A DNA stretch of 64,000 bases from Alkalihalophilus pseudofirmus OF4. Its GTDB lineage: Bacteria; Bacillota; Bacilli; Bacillales; Bacillaceae_D. The stretch is from contig NC_013792.1 in the NCBI RefSeq assembly GCF_000005825.2, positions 186,001 to 250,000 on the forward strand, read 5' to 3'. Both the position numbers and the translations under genes were made by a program. This document shows positions 9,701-17,528 of the stretch, piece by piece; position 1 is the first letter of the stretch; each line of letters starts with the position of its first letter. The notes beneath the pieces were generated by a model that was not told where the DNA came from, ran no database searches, and saw only the letters and a list, made by a program, of their open reading frames with translations.

Positions 9701-9849
9701 TGCAGACTAAAAGAAGCGGTGACCAAATACGAGTGAAACTTCATTCTCATAAATTGGTCTATTTCATACCTGTTGCTGTGCCAGTAATGGAATGGATTCA
9801 AGCTTATTCTCTTTTTCTCCTCTACTTTCTCATTCGCTTTTTCTTCCAA
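6757..9849 (-). CDS. VirD4/TraG-type coupling ATPase
   Basis: About 1030 aa. The TTG start is supported by an AAAGGAG site; the longer frame to 9885 runs into the leader hairpin. The N-terminal 220 residues carry about four membrane segments. Walker A is NGATGSGKTSTQ near residue 258. Walker B is FTIDEFPLY near residue 590, followed by the conserved GVTIAIQSLGQLERI stretch typical of TraG/TraD/VirD4. The last 300 residues are a long acidic, low-complexity tail rich in Glu, Asp, Pro and Asn. Coupling proteins bring relaxosome DNA to a secretion channel and pump it. It is preceded by a CGGAAGCACCG leader, and an IS200/IS605 element is inserted right at its stop codon. No relaxase or VirB4 gene is present in this window. 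Confidence 0.85.
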   Translation of the reverse strand: MEEKANEKVEEKKRISLNPFHYWHSNRYEIDQFMRMKFHSYLVTASFSLQMLLILPSAFLSYIAIIMGWELPTFFIRYDSIHWFWLLVSLNIPLAAWLYSTITSPIKKGYKLIIDWKQTIKGRNLAAIFSGIPFFVMGWAVCARYVQDNYSATLLAIDVTNTHPHLLFTNFSSVLGILYFAPVLGTGFALFLGIRHFMKYEDIREQFYEWEFRPLSKVAFSLEDDSADVIVGWEKDSKKPIVLKENERYIHKLVNGATGSGKTSTQLLVEITQDLVRIARGQKLSVVMLEPKGDAVADILEICDELEIPREKIKVVDPTDKIRSIKFNPFSGPLEAAAESFRGALDSLTGDQDSFFRGQQGETASMFTMLAKLRYGNRANILHIQQMFTDARYLGDMAEEVREEIEDKISKWRVKEQSLSAQLNALKEHSGDPHERLKLSDELEGIKHNLKDLEKHSRIVAYFEDEVLEYKTYRDQKTGDTIPVTYSNGKYEGRQVVDNKKDKYITGAKKYLNDIAMNTMLTDLMVGNDDEALDLDQFLDEGGILLVNSALGELEELSLLLGQFFTRQFQSAVFRRPSEKDGNYKRIPTFFTIDEFPLYANEAFERFLTLGRSYKVGVTIAIQSLGQLERIVPGYRQVIMANSSTKVVFGRGVYDDNLIFSNEFGEEYEYEESLNESTTPVTVGNPSWSYRHNTQRKLIARFTPTQIRELKFKHMIVSTVKEDGSAAPPVHAIGRFLNETDFIDKYLDVSSLTLRTKESNPLDIGAAVSKFRELITPPTKEEAQSVHEGIEPSIPAESTNEDDEYYSDLTLDLAGEEHKEEHKVLNRKEVNKEEGVSKEIEVVNEVAVVKEIPKNVEPIALFNENDSAASNEEQLKPTLNEEPPTDTTAPPKLKRMKKPKELGVEQLSLLDMATKAQSNISSDTKVNELKVPSYPEVNEIVEEAKEVSDPLNEELPFGENDEVVQEFTNSIPDEHQSKNLQVLLDEVSQEAVITPPLPHKVKSDVKDQPSATNKHSDHLVSNFDEEDDDF

Positions 9850-9875
9850 TCTCTCAACTCCTTTCTTATGAACAC

Positions 9876-9924
9876 AAAAAAGCACCGCAAAAAGGGATAG
9901 ATTAATCCCAGTTCACGGTGCTTC
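9876..9924 (-). promoter_or_regulatory. Leader hairpin of the CGGAAGCACCG family upstream of the coupling ATPase
   Basis: Minus strand: CGGAAGCACCG, middle part GGGAT-TAATC-ATCCC, then CGGTGCTTTTTT, ending about 20 bases before the AAAGGAG of the ATPase gene. The outer arms match the copies at 4773, 32465 and 60118. The variable middle is different but still self-complementary. Confidence 0.75.
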
Positions 9925-9963
9925 CGTAGTCGGTTGAATTTTTATTTGTTGGATATTACTAGA

Positions 9964-11253
9964 TTAGCGAATCGCTAAAGCCTCGTCAACATGTATCAAA
10001 GGATTTAAAGAGATTACTTCCCCAGTTAAACGAGCAAAGGTAGCAGACTTGTCATTTTCAGTATGTAAAATGAGCATACGATCAGCAGGTACTCCAGTTC
10101 TCTTGGAGAAAACATGATCCGTTGAGATAGATGACGGGACTTCATGTGCAAACAGAATATGAACTAATTTTTTAACATTCGTGAAATCAGGAGATTTCTT
10201 TAAGTAACCAAAATGATTCTCCATGTTTTCTATTGAGATCCAGGGTGACGTCTCGTAGCCCTCTATATTGTGATAAACAAACAAGACGTCTCCTTCCTTA
10301 CCATACGTCATAGAAGCGAACGTTGGCTTATGGAAGTAGTTAAATCCTTTATCAATCGTAAATACTTCCGTCCCATTATAGGCATCGTTAAATAATAGTT
10401 GTTGTAACGTGGTAAGTTTTCTCTTTTCATAATCTTTTGAATGAATGGCGTCCGTTAGAGTTCGTTGGACGTCATTACTGTGTATATAACGCAAATTGAT
10501 GACGTCAGTAAACTCACCCATGCCCTTGATAAAGGCTTCTTGTATGGTTTCCCATCTTCTCTTAAGAGTGTCCACCCTTTCTCGGTAAGGAGCAACAAAA
10601 AGAATAGTCGTATAAGGAAGATCCTCTTTAGCACGTAGGTAGCGAGCATAGCTTTTAAATTTCTCAGTTAATGCAGCACTACTTTCGCTGGCAAGATCTA
10701 TTTCAATAGCCCATTGCTCATTAGAATTAATCCTAATTTCCGCATCGGGACGCATCCGGAATGTACGTTCGTAGGTTTCTTTTCCTTTTACATCCTCGGA
10801 AATAAAAATCTTGCTAGCATACCGATTGTCACGATATGAGAATGTATGTTCGTCAGTTTTACTAGCGATCGAATGACATTGCAGCAGAAACTCAATGGTA
10901 AGCAAATGATGCTTTAGCAATCGCTGGGGTGGCTTATACAGGCTATAGGCAAAATCACCATGATCATTTCCGTATCCGGTTCCTACATAGCCCTCTGGTA
11001 TATCAAACCTAATATTTGCAAGTTCTATACCTTCCTTGCTTAGAAAATAGAAATGTTTCGTTTCTCCTTGTAGAAACATTGAATGCGCTTCTAATAGTCC
11101 ATTATTCCTCAGGGTGCGTAAAGAACGGTAAGTATTATTAATAGATGATTTATTACGTTTTCCATAAACATACATACTTAGATCATCAACTCTTCCCCCC
11201 CTAAACTTAAACAATCCCTCAAACACCATTAATTCCTTAGGTGATAGATGCAT
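9964..11253 (-). CDS. Replication-relaxation family-like winged-helix protein
   Basis: 429 aa, with a strong AGGGGGGG site before the ATG. Residues 1-75 form a winged helix domain (LSPKELMVFEGLFKFRGGRVDDLSMYVYGK, then SINNTYRSLRTLRNNGLLE). Residues 130-220 hold a nuclease-like alpha/beta part (FRMRPDAEIRINSNEQWAIEIDLASESS) like that in replication-relaxation/MobC-type proteins. It lies just upstream of the coupling ATPase in the same direction, separated from it by a leader hairpin. A relaxosome or plasmid-copy role is likely by context. It is paralogous in design to the protein at 2645-3805, though with low identity. Confidence 0.65.
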   Translation of the reverse strand: MHLSPKELMVFEGLFKFRGGRVDDLSMYVYGKRNKSSINNTYRSLRTLRNNGLLEAHSMFLQGETKHFYFLSKEGIELANIRFDIPEGYVGTGYGNDHGDFAYSLYKPPQRLLKHHLLTIEFLLQCHSIASKTDEHTFSYRDNRYASKIFISEDVKGKETYERTFRMRPDAEIRINSNEQWAIEIDLASESSAALTEKFKSYARYLRAKEDLPYTTILFVAPYRERVDTLKRRWETIQEAFIKGMGEFTDVINLRYIHSNDVQRTLTDAIHSKDYEKRKLTTLQQLLFNDAYNGTEVFTIDKGFNYFHKPTFASMTYGKEGDVLFVYHNIEGYETSPWISIENMENHFGYLKKSPDFTNVKKLVHILFAHEVPSSISTDHVFSKRTGVPADRMLILHTENDKSATFARLTGEVISLNPLIHVDEALAIR

Positions 11254-11285
11254 TAAATCCCCCCCTATCTTAACCCTTCTAAATT

Positions 11286-11325
11286 AGACCCGAACAACAA
11301 GCTAAATAGTCGGGGTCTATTTTTC
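11286..11325 (+). other. Hairpin in the divergent promoter region
   Basis: AGACCCGA pairs with TCGGGGTCT and a TATTTTT run follows on the plus strand. No plus-strand gene ends nearby, so this may be a terminator of an unseen RNA or a leader structure of the minus-strand gene that starts at 11253. Confidence 0.35.
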
Positions 11326-11380
11326 CTATTCTAGTATCCTTCTCTATCATAAGCCAGTCAATAGTTTGAGAAAATTAATG

Positions 11381-11480
11381 ATTGATTCTAAGGTGATTAT
11401 ACGATGATTATAATAATCAACTCAGAATCAATAAATAATCAACCTAGAATCAATAAATAATCAACTCAGAATCAATGCAG
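11381..11480. repeat. Iterated 22-bp repeats, candidate centromere (parC) of the partition module
   Basis: Three direct 22-bp repeats at 11415-11436, 11437-11458 and 11459-11480 share AATCAAC(T/C)(C/T)AGAATCAAT. An inverted, slightly diverged copy sits at 11381-11399. They lie about 400 bp upstream of the ParM-like gene. ParR proteins bind such arrays next to parM, so this is the natural parC candidate, although replication iterons are also possible. The stretch 11481-11870 is AT-rich with many TAATATT motifs and no ORF. Confidence 0.65.
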
Positions 11481-11880
11481 ATACTCATACAATTTATAAT
11501 GCAGATCCAACTATTTATTGGGGTTATACTAAGCTTTTGTTAGATAACTTACTGCTTGCCAGAGTTAATCTGTTAATCAATATTGTTGTGGGTTCATGGG
11601 GAAATTATAAAACTTTTTATTAATTAGAGTTTATGGTTGGTGATAATAAAGGGGTTAGTTATAGTTGTAGTCCATTTACTAGATAATGAAACGAAAATAT
11701 AGAATAATACTAAATAATATTTTTTACCGAAGAGTAATATTTTGTATTATAACCCGCTTGAAATCTTGCAAAAGTATTTTTCATAGGATAAAATATTATT
11801 AGGTAATACTTAGTAATATTTAGAATTAATATCTATTACAGGTATACCAACACCAAAAACCATATTTAGGAGAGATGTAC

Positions 11881-13116
11881 ATGAGCAACTATCATTACAC
11901 ATTTGCAAATGACAATGGAAATTCAAAACACAAAGCGATGATTAACGATTCTTTATATGTGTACCCAAATGTATATTCTGTTTTACATAGTCCTCTAGGT
12001 GAAGTTGATAAGAGTCTAGAAGAAGCTGTTCGAGATCTTCATAACCGAATGGATGTAAGAATTGAAAGCAAAGCCCTTAGTTCTAATCACCGCTATTTAA
12101 TTGGTAAAGCTGCTTTAGATAGTAAATCTGATCTTTATAATATGGATGTAGGATCTATTCAAAAGCATAATGAGGATATCCCTATTATCAATAGTTTAGG
12201 TTTATTAGCAGTTAAAGCTGTACAAGATCATTACGAGAAAAAAGGCACATTACAAGATGCTGAATCACTAGAAGTTACGGTAGATATGACAACAGCCCTC
12301 CCTGTGAGCCTTCATAATGCGGTTAATCAAAAGACGTTTCAGGATAGATGGCTAAATGGTCCTCATCAAGTGAAAGTATATGTGAAAGAGCTTGCTTTAA
12401 ATGTTGTGATTCGTTTCAGAGTTGTAAAGGTATTACAAGAAGGTGTGCCGGCATTATTTACAATCTTTGAAGATGAAGATGGCAATTACAGAAACGACGA
12501 CATGTTTGATGAATTCAAAGAACAATATAAAGAAGAGCTTGATGAAGAAGTCACTGGAGAGTATTTCTTAGACAAACGTATCCTACATTTCGATATTGGT
12601 GATGGGTCCACAGAAGCGGTCTATACAGAGGGCTATAGTGTTAATGTTGAAAAGTCAGATGGTAGAAAGTTTGGCCTAGGTGCTACATTAGAGGCGGCAG
12701 CAGAAAAGCTTAATTTGGAGCCGAAGTATGCAAATACTAACATCACAAGGCAAAAACTATCAGACTTCCTTTATGTTGGACCAGGTAAACCGAATAAAAA
12801 ACGGAAAGATGCTGTAAAAGCACTAGCGGAACCTCTAAATGAACTAGTGGATGGTAAATTAATGCCGTTTATGAAGAAGAGACTAGAAACCTTGGTATTC
12901 GAGGTAGACGTTGTTGTGGTTTATGGAGGAGCATCTATTTTAGCCAAAGATAACATGTATAAAAAAGTCCTCGACTACTGTTCGATTTATGATATTCAAG
13001 TATTATGGGTACCGGCACATTATTGTGTAGAAATGAATGTACGAGGAATGAATATGTATAACAAAATTAAAATGGATGAATTAATTGCAGAAGCTGAGGA
13101 ATTAGTGAATCAATAA
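11881..13116 (+). CDS. parM: ParM-like plasmid segregation actin
   Basis: 411 aa with start MSNYHYTFANDNGNSKHKAMI, chosen because GGAGAG lies nine bases before this ATG. The N-terminal FANDNGNSKHKA is the phosphate-1 loop of actin-like ATPases, LHFDIGDGSTEAVY is phosphate 2, and VVVVYGGASILAK is the adenosine motif. Length and order match the ParM/Alp family of Gram-positive plasmids. It polymerises with ATP to push plasmid copies apart through an adaptor bound at the centromere. The downstream gene at 13151 would be that adaptor, and the repeats at 11381-11480 its DNA site. Confidence 0.85.
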   Translation: MSNYHYTFANDNGNSKHKAMINDSLYVYPNVYSVLHSPLGEVDKSLEEAVRDLHNRMDVRIESKALSSNHRYLIGKAALDSKSDLYNMDVGSIQKHNEDIPIINSLGLLAVKAVQDHYEKKGTLQDAESLEVTVDMTTALPVSLHNAVNQKTFQDRWLNGPHQVKVYVKELALNVVIRFRVVKVLQEGVPALFTIFEDEDGNYRNDDMFDEFKEQYKEELDEEVTGEYFLDKRILHFDIGDGSTEAVYTEGYSVNVEKSDGRKFGLGATLEAAAEKLNLEPKYANTNITRQKLSDFLYVGPGKPNKKRKDAVKALAEPLNELVDGKLMPFMKKRLETLVFEVDVVVVYGGASILAKDNMYKKVLDYCSIYDIQVLWVPAHYCVEMNVRGMNMYNKIKMDELIAEAEELVNQ

Positions 13117-13150
13117 CTAAACCCTCTCCCCTTTTAGAAAGGAGGATAAT

Positions 13151-13657
13151 GTGAAGAAATCATTGCAAATACGGTTGGATACCAATAGTACCCACCCTCT
13201 TATAAAGGAGTGGGTGGCAAATCAGGGCGGCTCACATAATGCAGCTTTAAAAGAAGTACTAATGTATTTCATTCGGGTCTATGGTACAAACGATATTAAT
13301 TCGCTTGAAACAAAGGCTAAGATGAACCTTCATGAGTTAAATGTAAGTGGACTCTTATCAGATAACGAATATACTAATAAAATGGTGAGTGTGGCAAAAT
13401 CTACACCGCAAAATAACAATCAAGAAAGCCCACACCCTATTAACAAAATAGAAGTAACTGAGGATACAAACGTAATTAATAAAGATATACCAGAATCAAG
13501 TACATCAGATTCAATTACTGACCAATACAAAGAAGAGCCGGCAAAGGGTAAAAATGAAGCTTCGTTCTCTACATCATCTGACAAGTCGGATGTAAACACC
13601 GTAGAGAGAAAAACTACTAAACCTGTAGATCGTTCTAAAAGGAAAATAAATTTCTAG
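13151..13657 (+). CDS. parR: ParR-like partition adaptor
   Basis: 168 aa with a GTG start preceded by AAAGGAGG. Residues 1-50 (KKSLQIRLDTNSTHPLIKEWVANQ...AALKEVLMYFIRVYG) have the strand-helix-helix pattern of ribbon-helix-helix DNA-binding proteins. The rest is a charged, disordered tail ending in KPVDRSKRKINF. It lies 34 bases after parM in the same direction and is closed by a terminator. ParR family members bind parC repeats with the RHH domain and contact the ParM filament with the C-terminal tail. Sequence recognition is weak; the call leans on context. Confidence 0.7.
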   Translation: MKKSLQIRLDTNSTHPLIKEWVANQGGSHNAALKEVLMYFIRVYGTNDINSLETKAKMNLHELNVSGLLSDNEYTNKMVSVAKSTPQNNNQESPHPINKIEVTEDTNVINKDIPESSTSDSITDQYKEEPAKGKNEASFSTSSDKSDVNTVERKTTKPVDRSKRKINF

Positions 13658-13663
13658 TTGAAG

Positions 13664-13701
13664 CCACTTATGTCTATCCGGTAGATGTAAGTGGTTTTTC
13701 T
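13664..13701 (+). terminator. Terminator of the partition operon
   Basis: CCACTTA...TCTA-TCCG-TAGA...TAAGTGG followed by five T, starting seven bases after the stop of the ParR-like gene. Confidence 0.8.
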
Positions 13702-13830
13702 TCTAGTATCTTTAAAAATTAAAACAATTTATGAGTTACATTAAGGTTAGATAAGTGAAAAAAGTTTGAAAGAATCACCCCTATGAAATATTAATATGTG
13801 TGGTCCCAAATTTTTAATACCTTCTTAAAC

Positions 13831-13866
13831 TAAAGCTCCCGTTACTTTAAGTACATTATTTCACAA
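13831..13866. repeat. Cassette-type repeat, partial copy (left edge of array)
   Basis: Contains CTCCCGTTACTTTAAGTACATTATTTCACAA; the last 29 bases closely match the copy at 27488-27524. It marks the left border of the cassette-like array. Confidence 0.6.
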
Positions 13867-13911
13867 AGCCTCTAATCATTATAAAATCTAAATATGCTTG
13901 TATTAAGAATT

Positions 13912-13947
13912 AAAAAAGTAGCTAATTTCTGCACTAGCTACTTTTTT
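13912..13947. terminator. Bidirectional terminator
   Basis: AAAAAAGTAGCTA-loop-TAGCTACTTTTTT. It lies 12 bases beyond the stop of the minus-strand gene at 13960 and serves that gene; the symmetrical T and A runs allow use from both sides. Confidence 0.8.
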
Positions 13948-13959
13948 AACTATATTAGT

Positions 13960-14334
13960 TTACCAACTAACTCCATATGAATTTTGGAATTGTTCAGCTA
14001 AATGGGGGTGTTCAGTAAGACTAAAAGCATCTAATATCGTCCTATTGTTTTGATAAACTCTAACTATGTACTCGTCACCGTCAGCTTTAGCTAAATAAAA
14101 TTTTCTTAATTGCGGAGAATCTTCTGTTCCAACATACTCAAACGATAAATCACTGCTTGAGCTCAGGACTTCAACCATATTTGCTTCAAGCGTATTTTTT
14201 TGTTGAGTGTTTGCAAATGTAATCATCCCAGCAAAAAATATAAAGGAAAAAATTATAAACCCAACCATACCTTTAGCAATACTAGCTTCATTACCTGTAA
14301 CAACTTTGGATTTTCTATTAACCTCAATTTGCAT
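13960..14334 (-). CDS. Membrane-anchored hypothetical protein
   Basis: 124 aa, with GGAGGTG before the ATG. Residues 22-45 form one membrane segment (GMVGFIIFSFIFFAGMITFANTQ). The remaining 80 residues are predicted to be outside the cell and hold a compact alpha/beta part (FEYVGTEDSPQLRKFYLAKADGDEYIVRVYQNNRTILDAF). Family not recognised. It is the first unit of the minus-strand cassette-like array, with its own terminator. Confidence 0.65.
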   Translation of the reverse strand: MQIEVNRKSKVVTGNEASIAKGMVGFIIFSFIFFAGMITFANTQQKNTLEANMVEVLSSSSDLSFEYVGTEDSPQLRKFYLAKADGDEYIVRVYQNNRTILDAFSLTEHPHLAEQFQNSYGVSW

Positions 14335-14461
14335 AACAACACCTCCAACGCAATATTACTACACAAATTCCAATAATTCACTTTTATTGTTTATTATTCA
14401 CACAAATTACTTATTTTGGAGTTAGCTACTAGGATATTTTATCATGCTCTGATTATGAAAT

Positions 14462-14545
14462 TAACTTGCTTCTTATGCTTAATATAATTTTCCTTTTTTT
14501 AACAAATAAAAAGCATCCCTTTTTTGAAGGAATGCACCCTTGACT
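14462..14545. repeat. Cassette-type repeat, long form, degenerate
   Basis: Has the order AACTTGCTTC...TTAATATAATTTTCCTTTT...AAAAAGCATCCC-TT...AAGGAATGCACCC. The hairpin read on the minus strand, followed by T-rich sequence, would terminate the gene at 14630. Confidence 0.6.
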
Positions 14546-14629
14546 GTAAGTCCATGTCTTTCATAGCCTTACTTCTTTAATATACGAACAAAAAATAGAA
14601 ATGTCTTGTTAAGCGTTGTTCTGTAAGCT

Positions 14630-14866
14630 TTATTCTTTACTTGTTACGGATAATTTTTGAGACAAAAAATAAGCTAATGTTGCGATTGATAAAGTTGTCA
14701 GAATCGGAATTATCGAAGTTTGCCCAAACATTACTTCTTGACTTACACCCATGTTCGTTAAAGAAAAATCAGGAGTATAGAAAGCTGTTAGAACCCACCC
14801 CGATAAAATTTGTAATACGATAAATAGAAGAAAAAAACTAAATATAAATACAGTATATTTTTTCAT
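14630..14866 (-). CDS. Small two-helix membrane protein
   Basis: 78 aa starting MKKYTVFIFSFFLL; AGGGAG is well spaced for this ATG rather than the GTG three codons earlier. There are two membrane segments, at about residues 4-26 and 48-68, separated by a short loop (TPDFSLTNMGVSQEV), and a basic C-terminus. Family not recognised. It is one unit of the cassette-like array, bounded by repeats at 14462-14545 and 14935-14994. Confidence 0.6.
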   Translation of the reverse strand: MKKYTVFIFSFFLLFIVLQILSGWVLTAFYTPDFSLTNMGVSQEVMFGQTSIIPILTTLSIATLAYFLSQKLSVTSKE

Positions 14867-14934
14867 TTTATTCACTCCCTTTTAATTTGATACGATACAC
14901 ATAGAAGTAAGGTTTCAATTATTCCAATATTTAA

Positions 14935-14994
14935 CACTGCTGCCTCTTTAGTTCAATAACAAGAACTAACTCTTCTTCAACTAACCTGCTCCTT
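14935..14994. repeat. Two partial cassette-type repeat ends, the second cut by IS110
   Basis: Contains a partial end CTGCCTCTTTAGTTCAA (14938-14956), then CTAACCTGCTCCTT (14981-14994). The IS110 element follows. Joining 14994 directly to 16621 rebuilds CCTGCTCCTT-AGTTTAACATTAAT, a standard repeat end, so this is an interrupted repeat. Confidence 0.75.
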
Positions 14995-15004
14995 CGTATT
15001 ATAA

Positions 15005-15200
15005 GGTCAGCCAGATAAGAAAATATTTCTGGTTGACCATTTGTTATATGGTTTTATTATAACGGTAGCCGGGGTAAAACGTAACTGCTCGTGGGACTTG
15101 ATCCCGTCAACTAAACAGTTTGCCCCCTACTTGTAGAAACATGATTGAGGCTGGTTGGGACATAGATCTCGTATAACAAGCGAAGCTGTGATACTGCAAG
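15005..15200 (+). ncRNA. Candidate bridge RNA of IS110 copy 1
   Basis: The roughly 250-bp noncoding stretch before the transposase is where IS110 bridge RNAs are encoded. A stem GGGGTAAAAC / GTTTGCCCC encloses a left loop GTAACTGCTCGT, an inner hairpin GGGAC-TTG-ATCCC and a right loop CAACTAAACA. The left loop contains CTGCTC, as does this copy's left flank (CCTGCTCCTT). Copy 2 shows a compensatory base change in the outer stem. This fits a target-binding loop. Confidence 0.6.
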
Positions 15201-15247
15201 AAGGATTAGGGGTACCGGTTAATATTAATATTTGGAGGGGATTGAGA

Positions 15248-16484
15248 ATGAATCCAGTCATTGGTCTGGATGTGTCAAAAGGAGAAAGTCAGGTACAAGC
15301 ATTCATAGATAAAGGGAAACCATACCGTAAGAGCTTTAAGGTATCACATATTAACGAAGGGCTTGAGTCCCTTGTACAATTCATTGAAGGTTTGACAGCT
15401 GAGACAGGGAAGAAACCTCCGGTTATTCTGGAAGCAACAGGACACTATCAAGCTCCTATTGTTCATTATCTTGAGGAACGGGGCTATCTCTTGATTTGTT
15501 ATTAACCCATTGATTTCTTACAAAGCCAAAAGTTCCAGCCTGCGAAAGGTTAAGACGGACGCAGCCGATGCTTATCTTCTGTGTGAACTGTACTATAAAG
15601 AGGAACTTGAACCCTATAAAAAGCGCGGTGTTCAACTCCTAAACTTACGTAATCTTACGAGACAACATGAGAATATTACTGGTACTTTAATTCAGACAAA
15701 GTTACAATTTCAAGCGATTCTAGATCAGGTATTCCCTGAATTTAGAGGAGTGTTTGGAGATTTATATTCCGTTGTGTCCCTGCTAACTTTAAAGGAATTT
15801 CCCTCGTCTGAAGATATTCTAAATGCCAGTGATGAGGTCTTGACCGAAAAGATCCACGGGAATTGTAAGAGTCGTTCACTAAGTTGGGCTAGTGATAAAG
15901 CAGCCCAAATCAAAGCTGCGGCCATTCGAAATCCGTTTGAGAAAGCCGTTTATCAGAGTCACATTTTGAGCCTTGGAATGTTTATTAATATTATCCTCCA
16001 ATACAAAGAGCACCTATCAATGTTAGAATCCGAGATAGATGCCCTTGCGCAAGAAGTTGAAGAATATGAAGTTATCAAATCAATTCCTGGTATCGGAGAA
16101 AAAATCGCTGCAACGATTATATCCGAGATTGGGGAAATTGATCGATTTGACCATCCAAAGAAGCTAGTCGCATTCGCTGGAGTGGATCCAAGCGTTTTTG
16201 AATCTGGTAAATTCACAGCTACTAAGAATCGAATAACCAAGCGTGGCTCCAGCAGGCTTCGTCACGCGTTATATATGGCCGTACGTTGTGCCATTCGAGA
16301 CTGTCGTAAGAAGAAAACGAGTGATGAAATTATCCCTCGTAATAAGAAGTTACGTGAGTTCTACGACAAGAAACGTGATGAAGGAAAACCTTTTAAGGTG
16401 GCTGTCATTGCTTGTGTGAATAAGCTCTTACATTGGATTTATGCCCTGTTAAAAAGCAACACATTATTCCAAGATGTAGTTTAG
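15248..16484 (+). pseudogene. IS110 transposase, copy 1, disrupted by a +1 frameshift
   Basis: Start MNPVIGLDVSKGESQVQAF. The frame runs to a stop at 15505. It then resumes one base shifted, as PLISYKAKSSSLRKVKTDAADAY, and continues to 16484. Removing one T from the TTT at 15495-15497 restores LLIVINPLISYKAKSS, which aligns with copy 2. The DEDD residues of the RuvC-like domain and the C-terminal DPSVFESGKF...KRGSSRLRHAL serine region are all present across the two pieces. It is therefore a recent inactivation, a sequencing error, or an unproven frameshift product. Confidence 0.85.
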
Positions 16485-16620
16485 TCACTACGTCTATCTA
16501 AATAGTCCAGAACCTTCCATGTGTTGAGAAATGGTAGGTTATTTAGTGCACTCATTTTTAGTATATCATTTGTATTTTAACTTTTTTATTGAAAAATATT
16601 GACAAACTATTAGCTGGTTT

Positions 16621-16692
16621 AGTTTAACATTAATTTCCTTTTTGTTGACAAACAAAAAAGCATCCCTTGTTGAAGGAATGCCACCCGTTACT
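16621..16692. repeat. Cassette-type repeat, long form, right part after IS110 copy 1
   Basis: AGTTTAACATTAATTTCC...GTTGACAAAC...AAAAAAGCATCCCTT-GTTG-AAGGAATGCCACCCGTTAC. On the minus strand the GCATTCCTT/AAGGGATGC hairpin plus T-run acts as a terminator for the gene at 16708. Confidence 0.8.
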
Positions 16693-16707
16693 TTAATAAT
16701 ATTTTGT

Positions 16708-17151
16708 TTATTCTGATTTATTTAATAACTCAAAGGTTTCTTCTAAACCATCCCATTTCACAATAACGGGTATGATTTCATCCTCATATACTTTAGCTCC
16801 ATTATCACTACTATTTGACCTTAATGTAATGTCAGTGGGTGGTTCATCAAACTCTCTGCTTCCACTACCCTCTCCAGCTGATGTTTTATAGTTATATTCT
16901 ATTTTTTCTATTGTTTGCATCTCTTCAACGTCCCCTTTGTAGGAGAGTGTAAATACATCGCTATTGATTGTAGAATATGTCGTCCTTCCATTTTTCTCCT
17001 TCTGTGTTTCTTCACTCTCAAAAACATATTCAGCTTCCCAATACGCACCTTCACCTATAAAGGTGTATCTGTCATTCACAACTTCTTCGTTACTACATGC
17101 GGTAAGCAAGACCGTTATCACAATAATGGAAATGAAAATTAAATTTTTCAA
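16708..17151 (-). CDS. Lipoprotein of unknown function
   Basis: 147 aa with a TTG start after AGGGGGAG. Signal sequence KNLIFISIIVITVLLTAC ends in a clear lipobox (LTAC), so Cys-19 should be lipidated and the protein held on the outer face of the membrane. The remainder is an acidic beta-rich domain (YTFIGEGAYWEAEYVFE...TLSYKGDVEEM...VIVKWDGLEETFEL), a pattern seen in small Bacillus lipoproteins. It is a single-gene unit whose repeat on each side has been split by an IS110 copy. Confidence 0.8.
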   Translation of the reverse strand: MKNLIFISIIVITVLLTACSNEEVVNDRYTFIGEGAYWEAEYVFESEETQKEKNGRTTYSTINSDVFTLSYKGDVEEMQTIEKIEYNYKTSAGEGSGSREFDEPPTDITLRSNSSDNGAKVYEDEIIPVIVKWDGLEETFELLNKSE

Positions 17152-17211
17152 ATCGCTACTCCCCCTTTTTAATGAAATCCCCTCTTATTACTACAACTTG
17201 TTATTGAATAA

Positions 17212-17271
17212 TCCTGCTCCGTTACTCCAATAAGGAAAAGCGATAACCCTTATTCAGCTATCGCACCCGTT
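17212..17271. repeat. Cassette-type repeat, short form, cut by IS110 copy 2
   Basis: CCTGCTCCGTTACTCCAATAAGG...AGCGATA-ACC...CAGC-TATCGCACCCGTT; IS110 copy 2 follows directly. With the base after the element (AGTGAAAG) it rebuilds CACCCGTT-AG, the other end of the repeat family. Confidence 0.8.
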
Positions 17272-17281
17272 CGTAATATAA

Positions 17282-17480
17282 GGTTAGCCAGATAAGAAAA
17301 TATTTCTGGTTGACCTTATTTTTTATGGTCATATGATAGCGGTAGTCGGGGTAGAACGTCGCACCCGTGGGACTCGATCCCGTTAGCTAAACTGTTCGCC
17401 CCCTACTTGTATGAACATGTTTCAGGCTGGTTGGGACATAGAAATGATCCCGTTTAACAAGCGAACCTATGACACTACAA
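17282..17480 (+). ncRNA. Candidate bridge RNA of IS110 copy 2
   Basis: Same layout as in copy 1: stem GGGGTAGAAC / GTTCGCCCC, left loop GTCGCACCCGT, inner hairpin GGGAC-TCG-ATCCC, right loop GTTAGCTAAACT. TCGCACCCGT in the left loop is identical to the ten bases that end one base before the insertion point. In copy 1 the pair at the stem base is A-T where it is G-C here, a compensatory change. Confidence 0.65.
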
Positions 17481-17528
17481 GAAGCTCTAGGGGTTACCGA
17501 CTAATTTATTTCTAGGAGTTGATAAACA

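Larger units (their letters stand above)
14995..16620 (+). mobile_element. IS110 family element, copy 1 (transposase frameshifted)
   Basis: About 1626 bp. Its borders were found by comparing it with copy 2 at 17272-18902. Both begin CGTA(T/A)TATAAGGT and end CTATTAGCTGGTTT, and outside these points they differ. There is no target duplication, as usual for IS110. It sits between TT and AG of the CCTGCTCCTTAG end of a cassette-type repeat. Borders are uncertain by about two bases because TT is shared. Confidence 0.85.

Noticed and set aside
14641-14823. Plus-strand frame opposite the small membrane protein
   Set aside because: Antisense of a gene with a good site and membrane pattern; composition is not protein-like.
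16915-17233. Two plus-strand frames opposite the lipoprotein at 16708
   Set aside because: The minus-strand gene has a full lipobox signal; these are shadows.
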